64,000 bases of DNA from positions 868,001 through 932,000 of the forward strand of contig JAUFSD010000010.1 of NCBI GenBank assembly GCA_033030425.1, given 5' to 3'. A program made the position numbers and the translations under genes. The DNA comes from Verpa conica (taxonomy: Eukaryota; Ascomycota; Pezizomycetes; Pezizales; Morchellaceae). The notes under the pieces were generated by a model, which saw only the letters and a list, made by a program, of their open reading frames with translations, made no database searches and had not been told where the DNA came from. Positions 11,801-25,506 of the stretch are shown here, in pieces. Numbering within the stretch: position 1 is the first letter of the stretch; each line of letters opens with the position of its first letter.

Positions 11801-14800
11801 TGAGATCGAAAAGATGCGTGGATCGATGAAGATGATGGTTGGTTATTGTGGGGTTTGGAATCCCACCAAATCCTTACTGGTCACACCTTCCAGATTAAGC
11901 TATGACGTTATTCATATTTTCGTGTTATCCAGAACACACAGACAAGGTGTTAAGTAACTGATTGATCCATGGGATGCTTTATTAGAGATCAATATCAAGT
12001 CACAATCTCTAACGAGCAAGGGTACCGTTCCCGTCAGCGTGGGGTTCCGGGAAATATTTTCATTTTTTTCTTTCTTTTGGAATCAATTCTATCACGCTTG
12101 CCTTGACCTGGAGTGGAGAACCAAGGAACAATAGGTTCTGAGACAGTGTGAGAGATGCTCCGCTCCGATTGATATGCGCCATCTTAAGTAGTGTCAGGGC
12201 CGGTGCCGTCTAGATCTTAGGATCAGTAAAGATCGGGAAGCCGAGTCGGTCGTCTAGGTGTTTCTTCGTCGTGGGGAACATTCTCTTTTCTTTTTCCATA
12301 TTGTTTTCATATCCTCCCTAAGCGCTAGAATCGCTGCTGCCAGAGTTAACGACTAACTTTAGTCAGATTTTGCTTTTCGAGCTTACAGCAGCCCCACAAA
12401 ATTTAAGGGTTCGGTTCCAGCTTTAGAAAATCGAGAACTACTGAGGAAAATTCGTACTGGTGATAGTGCTTGTAGATACGGTTATTTACTACTGTATTAA
12501 ATCTTGCTCATGATGGGCCTTTTATCCTTGGTAGGCGTATGTATGTCCATTCTACCCCCACCAGGGTAGGAAGCAAACACTAAGGCCTATATTAAGCATA
12601 ATATACCGGTGAGAACCCTAGGGCCTAGATATCAGCTATAGTCATCCTCACAATTAACCATGTTAGGTGTTAACTTCAAGTTGAAATAGGTATCTAGATA
12701 GAAGGGGTCAAGAATTTACCACGCCAAATCAAAAGGGTGCAGGATGTGGGCCGCACCCTTGGTAGCCAGGATAATGAATAAGCTGACAGGTGTCCTTAAA
12801 CAGGCCAATCAATGTACTGATAGGGCAAGAACTTGGGTTTGATAACAAGTCGAACCCGGCTTTCGGCTTTCGGCTTTCGGGCTTCAATGTTCTAACAGTA
12901 CTGCGACCTGAAACTAAGGCGCCGAGTAATTCTCGGGTCAATGCCGAGAATACCTTGAGCGATAATAAAGGTCTGGCACGGTTAGCTATGTAGTGCCTCA
13001 CGGGTGACGCGATGTCTCAAAGTTGTCACAACATAACATGACGTCGTTCCACACTCTTGGGAGAGACATGACGAAAGTTGGTCATGCCTTTGGGCACAGA
13101 CGCGAGACCTTGAGCCTCCATCGCTTAAAGTGAAACGGCTGAAATATTTATATCTCAGAAGATTCGTAGCCCGTACTGTAAACCCTTTCTAGGTAATAGG
13201 GTAGCCCTATAGAAAAATTATTGTGCCGTCATAGGTAAACAAGGTACCCGAGGCTTGACTGTGACCTACTTAGTTACCGTTTCCCCAAACCCCGGATACA
13301 AGCAGCTGGAAACTTGTGTGCTTACCTATCGCAACGCTTCCGAGATTGATCAAGGGTGCGAGAAATGAAAGTCAGGTATAACCCGGAAAAGTGCTTTAAA
13401 CATAACTTTTAGGTGCCTGTACGTGCTTCACTACTGGGGCTCGATAGTAGATATGCTGCATTCTGTATGTACAGGTACTGCGGAAAGACCCTAACCCCTT
13501 TCCAAGTTCCGGCCACGACACTGGATAGGCTGCTAACTCCGGGAGTTGCGTAATAGCTAATTTGAAAACCGGCGACGGCTGTCGTCATAGTGCAAGAAGA
13601 AGTAAAAACAGCAAACATCTACTATTCGTCGCACCAGTATGCAAAGCTCCATTTTCTAATCTGTTTCTGGTGTAAGAAAGCTTGAGGCTATTCTACTCGT
13701 GCTTCCGCGCCAAGAAGTTGACACGTGACTGGATATCGAGCGGTGCCACCAAAAAAATATCACGTGTCAACTTCTTGGCTCGGAAGCACGAGTATAGCAT
13801 AGCATCCTATGCCTATGGAATGGCTGGTGAAGCCTACATCTAAAAATGTTCAAACAACCAATGTTAATTCTCCCAGAATCTCCGTAGATTTGCAGTGCAG
13901 GGTCGAAGATCGGTCAATCATTGTTGGGATCGCTAGGCTTAGAAACAGCTCAGCCTGGTTTTCCGCGGGCACCTTTTTAGTGGCGATATTTAGGTAAGTT
14001 TTACGATTCTAGTTCCTGGCCGGTGGCGGCGTGCAAAGGTAATAATCAAGCTTGTTTAGATAAATCTCTTTCGCAGAAAAGGTATGACTGAGACACAGAA
14101 AGCTTGGTTTCGAGATCGCCGCGATCTTTATCTTTCGCCTCGGTCAGTCTCTGGCGGCCAAGATGGTTAATCAGTGACAATCATCAAGACAAGCGAGTAC
14201 GTACCGAAAAATAAACGGGTATATAGATGCACATAGTAAATTAGGTATTATATGTGCGGGTGGGCGGCGGGCAAACCTGCGACGCCACAAGAAATAACCG
14301 GCATAAGGATTAGCACAACTTCCCCCCCGTCTCATAAATACCTATGATAACTTCCCACCGTGTATTGGCCCACCGAAAACGAACGCGAGCTGGCCGTTCG
14401 CAGCAGCCGACTTACTGGTATAGGTGTAGATCAGCACTGTCAATACGCAGCCGCGTGGAGGCATTCCCTTCAAAACAAGGAGGCCGGCTTATCAGTCGTC
14501 GCAACCATCTTAGAAGTAGGGGTTTACCGATAATATTTCTTTAAGTGGGATCTGTTAATTATCGAGTGTTGCACAATAATATCGGATGGAGGTCTTGTCG
14601 GAAACGAGAGCGCACAATAATCTCAGGGATAGGCATGTAGGTTGTTTATGCAGGCACGTTGATCACTGAACTGAAGCTCAAGCCCCGTTCCGGAGAAAAC
14701 ATGTGTGATGGACAGGATAAGGTGGGTTTTGCGGATTTCAAATCTTAAAATAAAGGAGGGAAAATATTTACAGGGCGCCTGTCACTATTTCAAAAGTATG

Positions 14801-17680
14801 GTGTCGAAGAGGTATGTAGGCAGTAGGCAAGATATGCGCCGGTGGAGATTGAGTTCAAGACTGCAGCAGAGGCGCTGCTTCCTCCTGCCCTGCAGGGAGT
14901 TAATTTGGACAGTCCGGTTTCAACTGTGAGGACAGGATAGCTTAATGAGCTCCATCATGATGGTGTTGTGTTCTATTGATAAGCGACTCCAGCTATCAGT
15001 TCCCAGTGGTTTTCTAATTGCATCTTTGACAGATAGCGGTCTCGAATCAAAAAATGGCCCAGGCGATGAGGATGTGCACTGCCTAGGGGGAAACGGGATG
15101 TTTGGCGAACTGCTCGCTTTGAGTCTTGCGCACCCCACCATCGCGACCCCGCAGGGCGGGGATGATTTCGCGATATCTTGTGCAGCCGTCTCATCTATGG
15201 TAGTCCTATTCAAAAGGAAACAGGGTATCTCCCATTACACTTTTTGATTCGGAAACCCGTACTCATTCATGGTGGGATGTGGTGTTTCTGACTGCCGGCC
15301 AATATTGATAACACATATCTATAGTACTACTACATTATACAGTACATGCGAGTCTCTCATTTACTTAGATAGGCTATGATATGCATGGTTTGTCACGGTT
15401 GTGCTATTAATTGCTTCTCGGCTCGGTACCGGAGAGCTGGGTGAGGACGGAAATAACAACCGACAGCGTACACCTTCCCCAATACATACTAGAGGGGTTG
15501 GAGCCAGGAGTCTGATAGCTAACTTGTAATGGTGTGGCGTATTAAGCTATCCCATTAGCTGGACACGGGGTGGCGCAGAAGAGCAGTGACTGGTCTAAAG
15601 CGAATGGAGGGTAGCAGCGACTCGCTTGTATCAGGCTTGTATTTCGTCATCGTTCGTGATTCAATTAAGACCTATGGTAGAGACCAGACGTTGCCGCGCG
15701 GTCCGTGTTGTTGCAGGCGTACCTAGCCCGGCACCATGACTACGAGCCCTCGGGCAAACTCTGGAGTACATACCTCATCGAAATATATCTACCATGCCGA
15801 AGTGTCGTGCAGGTGGTAAATATGTCTCCGGAGAAACCTGCTACCTGTGGCTTCGCTATACTTTTAGGTGTGGATTACGGTGAGTAGGTATGTAGGGCGA
15901 GTCCAACTTCGATCCTACGGCTGTGCGTTCTCCGCCGGGGTGAAGTGTATCCGCATAAATAAAATTAAGAGAAAACATCAAGATGTGTCTTTTCAAGGAA
16001 AAGACTGGGAAAATTCGAGTTGAGATAGGTAAGAGTATGCGTATGCGGCTGATGGCTGATGGGGCACCTCGCAGTGACCAACGGCTGCCATTTGCTCCCT
16101 ATCTATGTGTATCACCCCCTGCAATCAATCCTAGTCTGTTGTGCGACAGCCGCGGAGGTTCCTTGACGAACCCCACGTATACTAAAAGGTGACTCCATAT
16201 GTACCATCAGGGATCGATACGGATGCTGATTGCTCCGGAAACGGGCGACAACATTAGATATTCTCAAGACGACCAAGTTGCGATTGATCAGGACAATTTG
16301 AATTCGAGCTTCAGCTCAATGAGTCTCTGTCGCCTAACGCCCCTACCGGGTTCCCTCCTTCGGTGCAAGTCTTCTGATACGGAAATCGAAGTCGCAAAAG
16401 TAGAAAGGGCGCATTACTCTGATCCTACACCGGAGCAAACGATTGGTGAGATGTCAATGATTTACGCTTTCGGCACTCTGCCTTTCGAGCGATGGAAAAA
16501 AAAAGTGTTGAAAGGCGAAACGAAATAGCCATCCAACCAAAGCCCGAACATGTAGGTAATTCTTCCGGATCCAGACCGGCTCGATGGGCTCGTTTTAGAG
16601 CTATATCGGGCGTGCATTCTCTATCATGGCTGTCCTGCTGCTTCCGCGAAACGGTGGAAGGCCGTTGTGCGTAGTAGAAACAAGAAGCGCATTGACCTCT
16701 CAAAGAGCCTATGCACGCCTCTTCATATGCAGCATTTTCTGCTTGTAGGAGTCTAGGCGGAGTGAAACCGAAATTTGCTACTTGGGCAAGGAAATTTCAA
16801 TCTGTAACTGCAAACACAGAATAACATGGGAATTTGGGCCAATCAGTACCAATGCGGCCATCAGATAGGGAAATGGCACGGTTATGAACAGGTATGGGTA
16901 GAAAATAGCGAGATTTGAGCGAGAATGAGAGAAAGTAAGAGACATGGGGCAGACCACCTCAATCCTCGTGGGAAAAAAGATAGGGCGTTTCTGGCATGTG
17001 TCTCACCTGCGCATCGACTGCCTGCATGCAGCAGACTTCCTTGGAAGCAAGATTGAAGGGAGTGGTGTGGTAGAGAGAGGCGATGATCTCTCGCCTGGGC
17101 CCAGCAGGTGTGGCTGCGAAAAAAATAATACAACGACCGTTACATGGATATGGCATCCTTGTTGCAACTCTCTTTCCACCCTCCATCTCGAATTCCCATA
17201 CACAACTGAGTAGAAATTGGATTGTTTTTCGCTCCATCGCGTAGCTGGGCTCAAAGGGAATTTTGATGTGTGGGTGGGGGCAGAGGGAAGACACGGAAAC
17301 GGATATGACGGTAGGCTAGCGGGAGCAAAGGGGGCAAGTATGTGGGTGGGGGAGGGTAATTCTTTCTTGGTTGAACCAGTATTATTATAGTGGGAAGGGT
17401 TTTCTCTTCGAGGCTTGGTTTTCTCGGGATTGAAGATGATAAAGTTTAGGGCAAAGTTTGGAAGGTATTCAGAGACAAAAGCGATGACTGGGGGGGGGGG
17501 GGACGTAAAAAGCGAAACAGTAATAGAATATGAGTAGTTTCAAACAAGCAGCTAGATAGAAGTAGGAGAATAATACAAATTTAGGGAAGTGTTGGGAACA
17601 CAGCAGCGGCGGCGTTCCTCCTTGAGAGTGGAGCTAGGAGCAGCAGCAGCAGCCAGCAGCATCAGCCAGCAGCGAGCAAC
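8812..17680. other. Long gene-poor stretch
   Basis: Almost 9 kb without a recognisable protein, tRNA or rRNA. The first part has T-rich tracts (8840-9010, 9346-9400) that probably include the sconB 3' region. The remaining open frames, up to about 110 codons, show no domain, no plausible splicing and frequent overlap on both strands. Notable parts are a (CTTTCGG) microsatellite at about 12861-12890, the foldback at 13693-13797 and a G13 run near 17490. Confidence 0.55.
13693..13797. repeat. 105-bp foldback (near-perfect inverted repeat)
   Basis: Arms of 36-38 bp at 13693-13728 and 13760-13797 are inverted copies with one mismatch and a 2-nt length difference near the outer end; each contains CCAAGAAGTTGACACGTG or its complement. 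The loop is 31 nt. It could be a miniature foldback element or a hairpin RNA source. No target duplication is clear. Confidence 0.75.
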
Positions 17681-18819
17681 GTGTATCGCTGTCGCAAAGG
17701 GTGGGCTGTCCAAGAAAACCACAGTTTTGGTGCGCAGCAAGTAAGAGACAGGAGGGCCGCACATCAGCAACAGCAAAGCAGCTGTGAAGAGGCAAAGTGT
17801 GAGGAAGGGAGGCTCACCATCCGTGTCCGGGGCCTGCTTCCATCACGAACCGCGGACGGCGAACGGCCCTTTTCCTTTTTTTCCTTTTTTATCTTTTTTT
17901 TTTTTTTTCCCTTCCCTTTCCTTACGGCCCCCTGCTCGCCTCAGTTTCCCTTTTCTTCGCCCATCTTTCCTTTCTCTTCTTTCTTCCCTCCTACCTTTCT
18001 ACCTCTCGTTTCCCCCTCCCCCCCCCCAAAAACGAGGACGAAGGCCCACCTATCTAGCCTCTCCTCTACCCTGCTCTTTCTCCCGCCCACCCTCCCACTC
18101 TACCTTACCCACCATCCTCCCGTGAAAGGCCCTAGCTCACCAACTACATATCCTCTGGGTCCTCCCCCTCCAATTGCTCTGCTCTCCAGTTTCTCTGTGC
18201 AGAGCCCCCCCCCCAAAAAAAAAGAGCGATCACTCACCAGAAGCCGCCACTTCCCCTCCAACTCAACAAACCGTTCTACTAAAAACGAACGGCTCTTGCG
18301 ACGGTCGTGACGATTTGCTTCACCACGACTGTTCCTCTCATCGGAGTGTGCATCTCATCTAGATACGTAGATTTTCCGTGTGCCATAGTAGGCCCGGAAT
18401 CTCGATCGGTTCGGATTTGCTATCGCCTCCGGCAGTCGGACGCCGGCTTGCATCATCAGTGCGTGAGTGACTTCGATCCAGCCAGTTGTTTTATATTTTT
18501 GAAAGACCACCCCCCTTCATGTACCCAATTATCCACTCACATTTCCCCGCAGTTGACATTGCTGGCCGTGCGCTGACTGGAGTTCACATTAGGCTTATAA
18601 TTGTTAATATTCTTGTTCACGAGTTTTTCTTCCGTAGTTTTTTCTTTCCTTCATAAAAAACGGTCTTGCTATTTTTTCTTGTCTACGACTATTACGCCTT
18701 GACGAAACTTCTCGACGAATTTCACCTGGCAACTACATATACCCCCAACTCCTCCTCTCCTTCACAAACTAGTATCATATTTCCACTCCGTTAGAAAAGT
18801 TCATTCAACAGTTGAACGA
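17681..18819 (+). promoter_or_regulatory. Pyrimidine-rich upstream/leader region of the PP1 regulatory gene
   Basis: Extremely C/T-rich sequence at 17868-18230 (long T and C runs) precedes the CBM21 gene. Such tracts are common just upstream of fungal transcription starts. The open frames across it are low-complexity P/S/F strings without a domain. Several short upstream ATGs occur before 18820. Confidence 0.5.
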
Positions 18820-21143
18820 ATGCCATACACACCCCCCAGTCAGTCTCCGTGCACCTCTCCCATCTCTAGTAGGTCCTCCTCGATATCATTACACGATGTC
18901 ACCTCTCCCTCAGCCTTCTCCACAACGGTCCTCTTGAACTCGAGTAATCCACCTCGCTCTGCTACATATCTACATAAGCACCGACGGACTCCTCAAATGA
19001 CGGCTACACTAAATCACCCATCCTCTTCAACTGGGCAGCACAACAACGTCCACCATGCCTCAGAGAGGTCGTCACTACATCACCGGAATGTCAACTCTCG
19101 AGTTAACAATAGTATTCACCAGTCACCGCCCCCCACAGACAACGGTCTGAGGATTCCCACCGGAGCTGTTTTCTCGCCTCCAGATTCCTCCCAGAATTCT
19201 AGCGATGAAGATGACTCTGTCATGGGTCTTGTTAGAAGGAGAGGTCGTAACCTTGGAAACCTTGAGGAGCAGTTGAAGGAAGCTATCAAGAATATCCCCC
19301 AGCGACGGGTACCATCACCAGATTCTTCATTATCACGCAAGCCCCAATCACCTACAGATGGAGAGAGCAAGCGTGGACGATCGCACCAGCGATCGATCTC
19401 AGAGTCGTCATTACTGAACGGCTTTAGCAGCAGACAGGAGTCAAACAGTGATAGTGATTACGAGGATGATGGTTACCGGATAGCACCGCCCATGGTACGC
19501 AAAAAGAGTGGTGAAGTTGTCAAGTCGTCTCTCAAAACACCAAACCGATCACGGCCAGCATCCATGCCATCTACTCCTACTTTCCCTAAAGCTGTACATT
19601 TCGATGCTCACCTAGAGCATGTCAGGCATTTCTTGCATCAAGAGAAACCTTCAGCAGTCAGTGCTGGATCATCACCAGTCGAGTCCTTTGATGGAGAGAG
19701 GGAATTCCCATTCCCCCACGATGATACTTTCCGACCTCGAGAGCCACCGTTCGAGTGGGAGATTAACCTACCAAATTTCCCTAAAGATTTGGACGCACGA
19801 AAGCACTTGCCTGTCAGAGTTGAGAGAGTGTGTCTGTCCACCGACAACAAGAACTTGATCGGTACTGTGGCTGTTACCAACATGTCCTTCCAGAAGTCTG
19901 TTGTCGTTCGTTTCACTTTGGATTACTGGGAAACTGTCTCGGAGGTTACTGCGGAGTTCAATAGCGATGTTAGAAAGAAGCAGAGGGAAGAAGGTGTCGA
20001 TCGGTTCATTTTCAACATCAAACTAGTGGACCAAGTCAACTTGGAACGCAAACTTCTATTCTTCTGCGTTCGGTATAATGTCGCTGGTCAAGAGTATTGG
20101 GATAACAACCATGGCTTTAATTTCCAGGTCGACTTTAACAAGAAGGCAAAGCCTCAGAATGGCAAGAGTGGTGGTGCACGGGCTCCCTTGCCGCGATCTA
20201 AACCCTCTACAGCCCCCAGGCCCAAGTCGATGCCCAACTTTGATGAGCTTGAAGGCTACGATGGCACTTTCTTCGGAAAGGAATTGGAGGATACACCGCT
20301 CCCGAAAACAAAGTCATTAGAAAGTATTACCGATACTACAGAGTCGCTAGCACGTCGAGCAAATCCGTCTGGCAACGCTTTTGGTAATCGCTATGATTTT
20401 GGTGCTTCATTGACGGCTGCCATCAAGGCTGCCAATGCGGCCGTTGGTCCCAAGCGAAGTGGTTTAGGCATTAAGACTGACAAAGCTGTCGATAAGAACC
20501 CTCAAGAAAGTCCATACTTCAAATTTGGAAGTGCTGTTCTTGAGGTTACCGAGCCTAGGGCTCCCGAAGTCCGTATCGCAAAGACTCCTGTTGTTGCTGC
20601 TCGTGCCTTAAAAAACACTGCTCCTGTTAAGGATACCTCAACTCCCATTGAAAGCCCTACAACTGTTGGAGCCGGTGCACCAGAGGTGTTCCAACCAAGT
20701 GCATTCCTTGGGGAGAAGCCTTCAATCGAATCATCATCATACCGTGAATTGCTTGATAACTATTGCTTTGTAAGTTTGGTCCATGGTAATCTTTTGCGCT
20801 TATCATGCTAACAATACTTTAGTTTGGGTCGGCAAAGGCATCACCGCAGATGTCTGACAGTGAGCTTCCTGAAAAAAAGGCCCAAGACACGACACCAGTG
20901 AATCCGGCTCTTTTTTCTGGAGCCGTTTTTAGCATGGCTGAACCAAGGACTGTAATGGAGTCGGACTTTAGTCCCAGATATACGCCCTCTCCTTCAGAAG
21001 GCTCTCCAGCTGGTTCGCTCCTTAAAACTTCATCAGGTACCGCGTCTCCGATACCATTGAACTATGCGGGATTTCACCACCGCAGAAGACCTTCTGGAGC
21101 ATTCAGATTTGATGCACAGCAAGCGCCTACTGCTATCTGTTGA
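18820..21143 (+). CDS. CBM21 protein phosphatase 1 regulatory subunit (Gac1/Pig1 type)
   Basis: Targets type-1 phosphatase to glycogen or glycogen synthase. CDS join(18820..20769, 20823..21143), 756 aa; the 53-nt intron has a GTAAGT donor and a TGCTAAC branch. Seen: an S/P/T-rich N-terminus starting MPYTPPSQSP; a PP1-docking RVxF-type motif KAVHFD at about residues 257-262; and a CBM21 domain at about 310-443, including VERVCLSTDNKNLIGTVAV, VVVRFTLDYWETVSEV and REEGVDRFIFNI, ending with YWDNNHGFNFQVDF. The C-terminal third is low-complexity. Length and order match fungal Gac1-like proteins. The paralogue (Gac1 or Pig1/2) cannot be chosen from sequence alone. Confidence 0.9.
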
Positions 21144-23522
21144 ATATGTCATTGACCATACGGGTGGAACTAAAAAGGGACGGGGAGCTGAATTCACTTG
21201 AGTTTCATTTCTACATTGAAAGGAAAAAGCGAGGTCACGATACTCGGATTTGCTATTGGGTTTAGGTATAAGCGAGAGGGGAGGGGAAGGTATTGAGATC
21301 ACATGAGGGTTTTATCCGCCGGTTATGGACCGACAACGCGGATCATACTGGTAAAAAAAAAAAAAATAAGAAATCGATATTGGCTTACTAGGATGGGGGG
21401 GGGGCATGGGTTGTGGCTCATGGACTGTATACTCGTGAGGCGTACCCTCGCCAGGGTTTTCGTTTTTCTTTTCTTTTCTATTCTCGCATTATTTCTCTTG
21501 GGTGTTGACTATTTGGCTTTTGATTCGTTCAGTGTCTTGTTCTGATTTCTTCTACTTTGGCTTCATCTTCAGATGACTGAGACATTCGATTAATTACGAA
21601 CCTCTGTCAGGAGAAAGACGGGTCGTGTGTTTCTACTACTCTTTTCTTTTCTTTTTCTTTTTCTTTTTCTTTTGTCGCCTTTGCGTGGGTATCTTAGGAT
21701 TTTTTTCTTTTTTCTAGCGATCGTAGGTTTCTGCGTCTTCACATTGCTTGAGCGTTCAAAAAATGGGAGCTGTGCGGCAATGGAGTGGGAGAATATCTTT
21801 GCACCTTCACTTTAACCTTCCAACTTCCCATTTGTTATTTGACTGTTTGTTTCATTACTTGGGGGGTTTCCACCGAACTTGTCTTATCATTAGAGCGTGC
21901 GTTTGACTGCGTTTTTCCCTTCCTTTTCTTTGCTTGCCTATGTTGTCTATGCTTATGTCTTTTGCGATTGACTTTTGTTCTTGTTTCTTATGGGCTCTCC
22001 TTTTCTCTCTATTGGGGATTCTGGTTCTTTTTTTTCTCCTTTTAGTTTTTAGCTGTTGAATGGGAATGGGGATGGGGGATGGGGTTAGGTGGGGAAACAA
22101 AAATGAGAACACAGGTTTTTTTTGTCTTGTCACTTCAATTTGGCATGGGGTTTTCTATAACGGTTTCAAATGGGATTCTTATCGATTTATGGTATAACTA
22201 CATACATACTCATCAGCGAATTAAATACTCAACCACTATTGTTTGTTTTCCTCGGTGGATACCATAATCAAGTGTTTGGTGTATGCTGCAGGGTGTTTTG
22301 CTACCCTCTCCGCTGGACCAGATCTTTCGCCCGACAGGCTGGGTAAATTGGAGGAGTAGTGAAAGAGGGAGAGAGATCGGAGGAAGCAGTGATGGCGTGA
22401 GGAGTTTAAGGCGTACGGATAAGATGAACTGACTTTTCCTGGACAGTGACACCACACCAGAAGTGCAAGTGCTTATAATCTTCCGTTTACAACGATTTTA
22501 TTGTATTTTCTCGCCTTAATGTGGTACTTGGCTTGATAGGTATTTCCCCCGAGCCATACCTAGGAACGCCACCCCACAACTAGATGGCGCAAGGCCGATT
22601 AATGTACCACGGGGCGTAGAACCAGGCCTAGAACAGCTGTGCTCACTTTTACGTATCTACGTCTTAGCAATATAGTAGACTTAACAGAGTATCTATAAAC
22701 TACTATAGTCAAGGTACTGGACAAGAGTAATCTCGCTTGCCCTTGCTCCCACCCTGGCAACGTTAACGTCATTTGCGGGGAAAAGATCAGCATGGGACGG
22801 CGAGCCTACTTGAGAAGCGTCGTACAGTCAGGACGTTTTCTTGTGTCTAGATTTCTTGCCTTGCGTGTCTGTTTCAGCTGTCGTGTTTTTCCGTGTGTGA
22901 AAGGAACCGGTAGGTGCTGGGATTAAAATGGTGGAGATACAGGAAGGAGGGTAATAGTAACCCGACTCTATGGATGTAGTATTTACCATACAATACCGAC
23001 CACTGGAAGAGAGGGTGTCTGGCTGATCCTCTAGGGAGCCGGTATGGGGTTAAACTGTATGTATGTAGAGAAGAAGAAAAGGAAATGGAAGACTTACGTT
23101 GCATAGCATATGCTATACCTTTCTCCCCATGCCATGTACGGCATATGCACTCCGGCATTTCATCCCAGTAGGTCCGTATTTCTCTCTCTCTCTTTCCGTT
23201 ACCTAGTCTCCCCGGCCATAGTTCAAGGTCAATGATCCCCCCCTTCCCTCTTGGTGTTTCTCCACCCCCCCCGAAAGGCACGGGACTCTAATTGGCATAG
23301 CGCAGTATGCCCGGGTTTCCGAGGTAGGCTGGCTTGTAGGTACACGGTACTATAGTTAGTGGGCAGTACCCCTCAACCACCCCACCATCAACCAGCACCA
23401 CAACCATAGCCATACTACTATCTACTGCAACCACACCCAATCCACGCACCACGCCGACACGCACGCACACCCCCCTCGCCCTTTACTCCCGTTCTCATAA
23501 TCGCACTGCCCTTATCTGCGCC
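21144..23522. other. Intergenic, T-rich simple sequence
   Basis: T-rich and TTTTC-repeat sequence at 21450-22050 follows the PP1 subunit gene; C-rich strings occur near 23235-23275 and a CCA/ACC-rich stretch lies just before the BolA-like start. I found no further gene. Confidence 0.55.
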
Positions 23523-24098
23523 ATGTTCCGCTCCACGGTCAGGAACTTCTGCTACGCACGGCCCTTGATTAACAACACACAACGAGTACCCCCGCAATCC
23601 CCGCGTTTCTCCACGACGTCGGCCTCCAGATCTCCCGCTCTGGCCCCTCCGGATCATCTCGATTCAAAGGAGTTGCACATCTTCAATAAGCTCGTAACAG
23701 AGCTGTCACCTTCTAAGCTAGAGGTGCGTAGGATATCAGATATTGGCTGCTTTCTTACATCGTGATTGTGTACTCATTCCGTTCGGTTGTTCTCTTCTGC
23801 CTGCTTATTACTACCCCATAGTAAATAACTATAATGATAAACCAAATTCTGTCCTCCTTCTTCCATTCTTTCTTTTGTGGCCACTTCGATACTAATTATC
23901 TTTTACGTAAAACGTTAAAACACGCCTATATAGGTTCAAGATGTTTCCGGTGGCTGCGGCTCAATGTACGCCATCGAGATCGCGTCGCAGAGTTTTAAAG
24001 GTCTGTCCATAGTAATGCAGCACAGACTCGTCCAGGAGGTTCTTAGTGAGGAGATTAAGGGATGGCATGGTGTGCAGCTGAGGACAAAGATCGAATAA
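23523..24098 (+). CDS. BOL3: Mitochondrial BolA3-like iron-sulfur maturation factor
   Basis: BolA3-type proteins help deliver [4Fe-4S] clusters to mitochondrial apoproteins. CDS join(23523..23723, 23934..24098), 121 aa; the 210-nt intron has GTGCGT and TATAG ends, phase 0. The first about 45 residues (MFRSTVRNFCYARPL, then RFSTTSASRSP) are basic, Ser/Thr-rich and nearly acid-free, as expected for a mitochondrial presequence. The BolA domain follows: IFNKLVTELSPSKLEVQDVSGGCGSMYAIEI, then SFKGLSIVMQHRLVQEVL, and the terminal WHGVQLRT. The GGCG cysteine and WHGVQL histidine are the expected cluster-ligand positions. Convergent with YAF9, 443 bp away. Confidence 0.87.
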
Positions 24099-24541
24099 TT
24101 TTAGGGTAGACCAGATGGCACGCACTGGGTTTCAGCACAATCTATGTACATTTTTTTTGGCATGAGTGGTGGTTTGGTTGTGTATATTTATTCGCACCTT
24201 AGCCTAGCATGTCTTGCTTTTGTTTTTGACGCTTGTTGGATTCTGATCTACAGGTGGACAAGCCTCGAGGTGGTACAACCGTTCTGGGATTCTTATCTCA
24301 TCGTGATGATATAAATTCTACTATGGTCCTGAAATAGTAACCATAGTGCATCACACCATTTCTTCATGCTACGTTTACGATTTTGTTTTGTTTTACCACT
24401 CAGGCACCTCATCCCGTCTCCCCGAAGAAAAAGCAGTACAAGCCTCAGGAACGGGAAGAAACACAAGAATAAAAAATAAAATAAAACAAAAGCTAAATAG
24501 AAATATGGATATTGAAAACGACTCTAGAAGGGGAAATTTAT

Positions 24542-25506
24542 TTATTTCTTCTCCATCCCCGCCTTGATCTGCGCCACTTGCCGTTCCTTCTCCAAAAGTG
24601 TTTCTTTTGCCTTCTTGATATGTTCTTGAACAACTTTAATACCCTCACCTAACCGATCCATCTCGCTCGCCTCACTTTCCTCGACAAACTCACCCCGGGC
24701 TCCCCTCGTGCGGCTTGGGAGCCTCGCTGATCCTCGGGACGTTAGAAGATCGTACATGGCCTCGGTCGGCTCATTGAAGATGATTTCATCATAGGTATAA
24801 GCTAGTACTGGCCGGCGCTGCTGCCGTGCTAGCTCTAGCTCGGCCTTATCGCCGATGTAGGGGTGGAGCTTCAGGAAGTGGAAGAGGGTTTGTGCCTTTT
24901 CAGTGCATTCGGGGACGAAAAAGAGTTTTATCTGGATTTCGAACTCACCCCAACCGGTTTCAGAGACCTCGAAGGGTGGGGATTCGATCACTATATGCCG
25001 GTTTATACCATATCAGTATAGTGCCTGTGTGCAGAAAGGGGAATAAGGGGGTGGATAGTACTAACTTCGGAGCGGATTGGCATAGGTATCATGAAGCTTA
25101 AACTGCACTTTTTTGATAAAGTGCGAGATATCAGTGTCGTTGACCCCTTTAACGGATACGGTCCATTGGTGAGTGTGATCTATCGGGAGGTTTGGGGGTT
25201 TTTTATCTGGGTTTACGGGGGTTGCAATAGAGCCATATACTAGAATCGTATCGTTAGCGGTCATTATGAGGGTAGGGTAGGGCACAGAATCGATTTTACT
25301 ATGTACCAAATGGGCGATAGATTGAAACTCCCTGTATTACATCTAAAGCAGAGGGGCTCCCCCGTGCACAATCAGTGAGAATACGGGCTTTTAAAGAATC
25401 TATGAAGGGGAAGTAAAATAAAGCACAAAAGAAACCGAACCCGGATACGAATATCTGAAACTCGTGAAGGTACCTTGACGCGCTTTTGGTTAGAAGCGGA
25501 CGGCAT
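24542..25506 (-). CDS. YAF9: YEATS-domain protein Yaf9
   Basis: Reader of acylated histone H3, shared by the SWR1 and NuA4 complexes. CDS complement(join(24542..24990, 25066..25239, 25307..25331, 25474..25506)), 226 aa. The first exon is only 33 nt and the second 25 nt; all junction phases close. Seen: [11 protein letters not shown], then [81 protein letters not shown]; and a C-terminal coiled coil (about 175-226) that in Yaf9 binds the complex. The small exons were placed by homology to the conserved RVKGVxIYRPF start. Length matches Yaf9. Acceptors of exons 2 and 3 are well supported; M at the exon 3/4 join replaces a variable residue. Confidence 0.9.

Noticed and set aside
15000..15250. 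Overlapping frames of about 100 codons on both strands
   Set aside because: Chance open frames in GC-richer sequence; no conserved motif or splicing.
17681..18310. Plus-strand frame of 209 codons before the PP1 subunit gene
   Set aside because: It crosses long C and T runs, giving only P/S/F strings; no domain and no splice support.
22874..23281. Minus-strand frame of 135 codons
   Set aside because: No domain, no homology I recognise, and it runs through simple C/T repeats.
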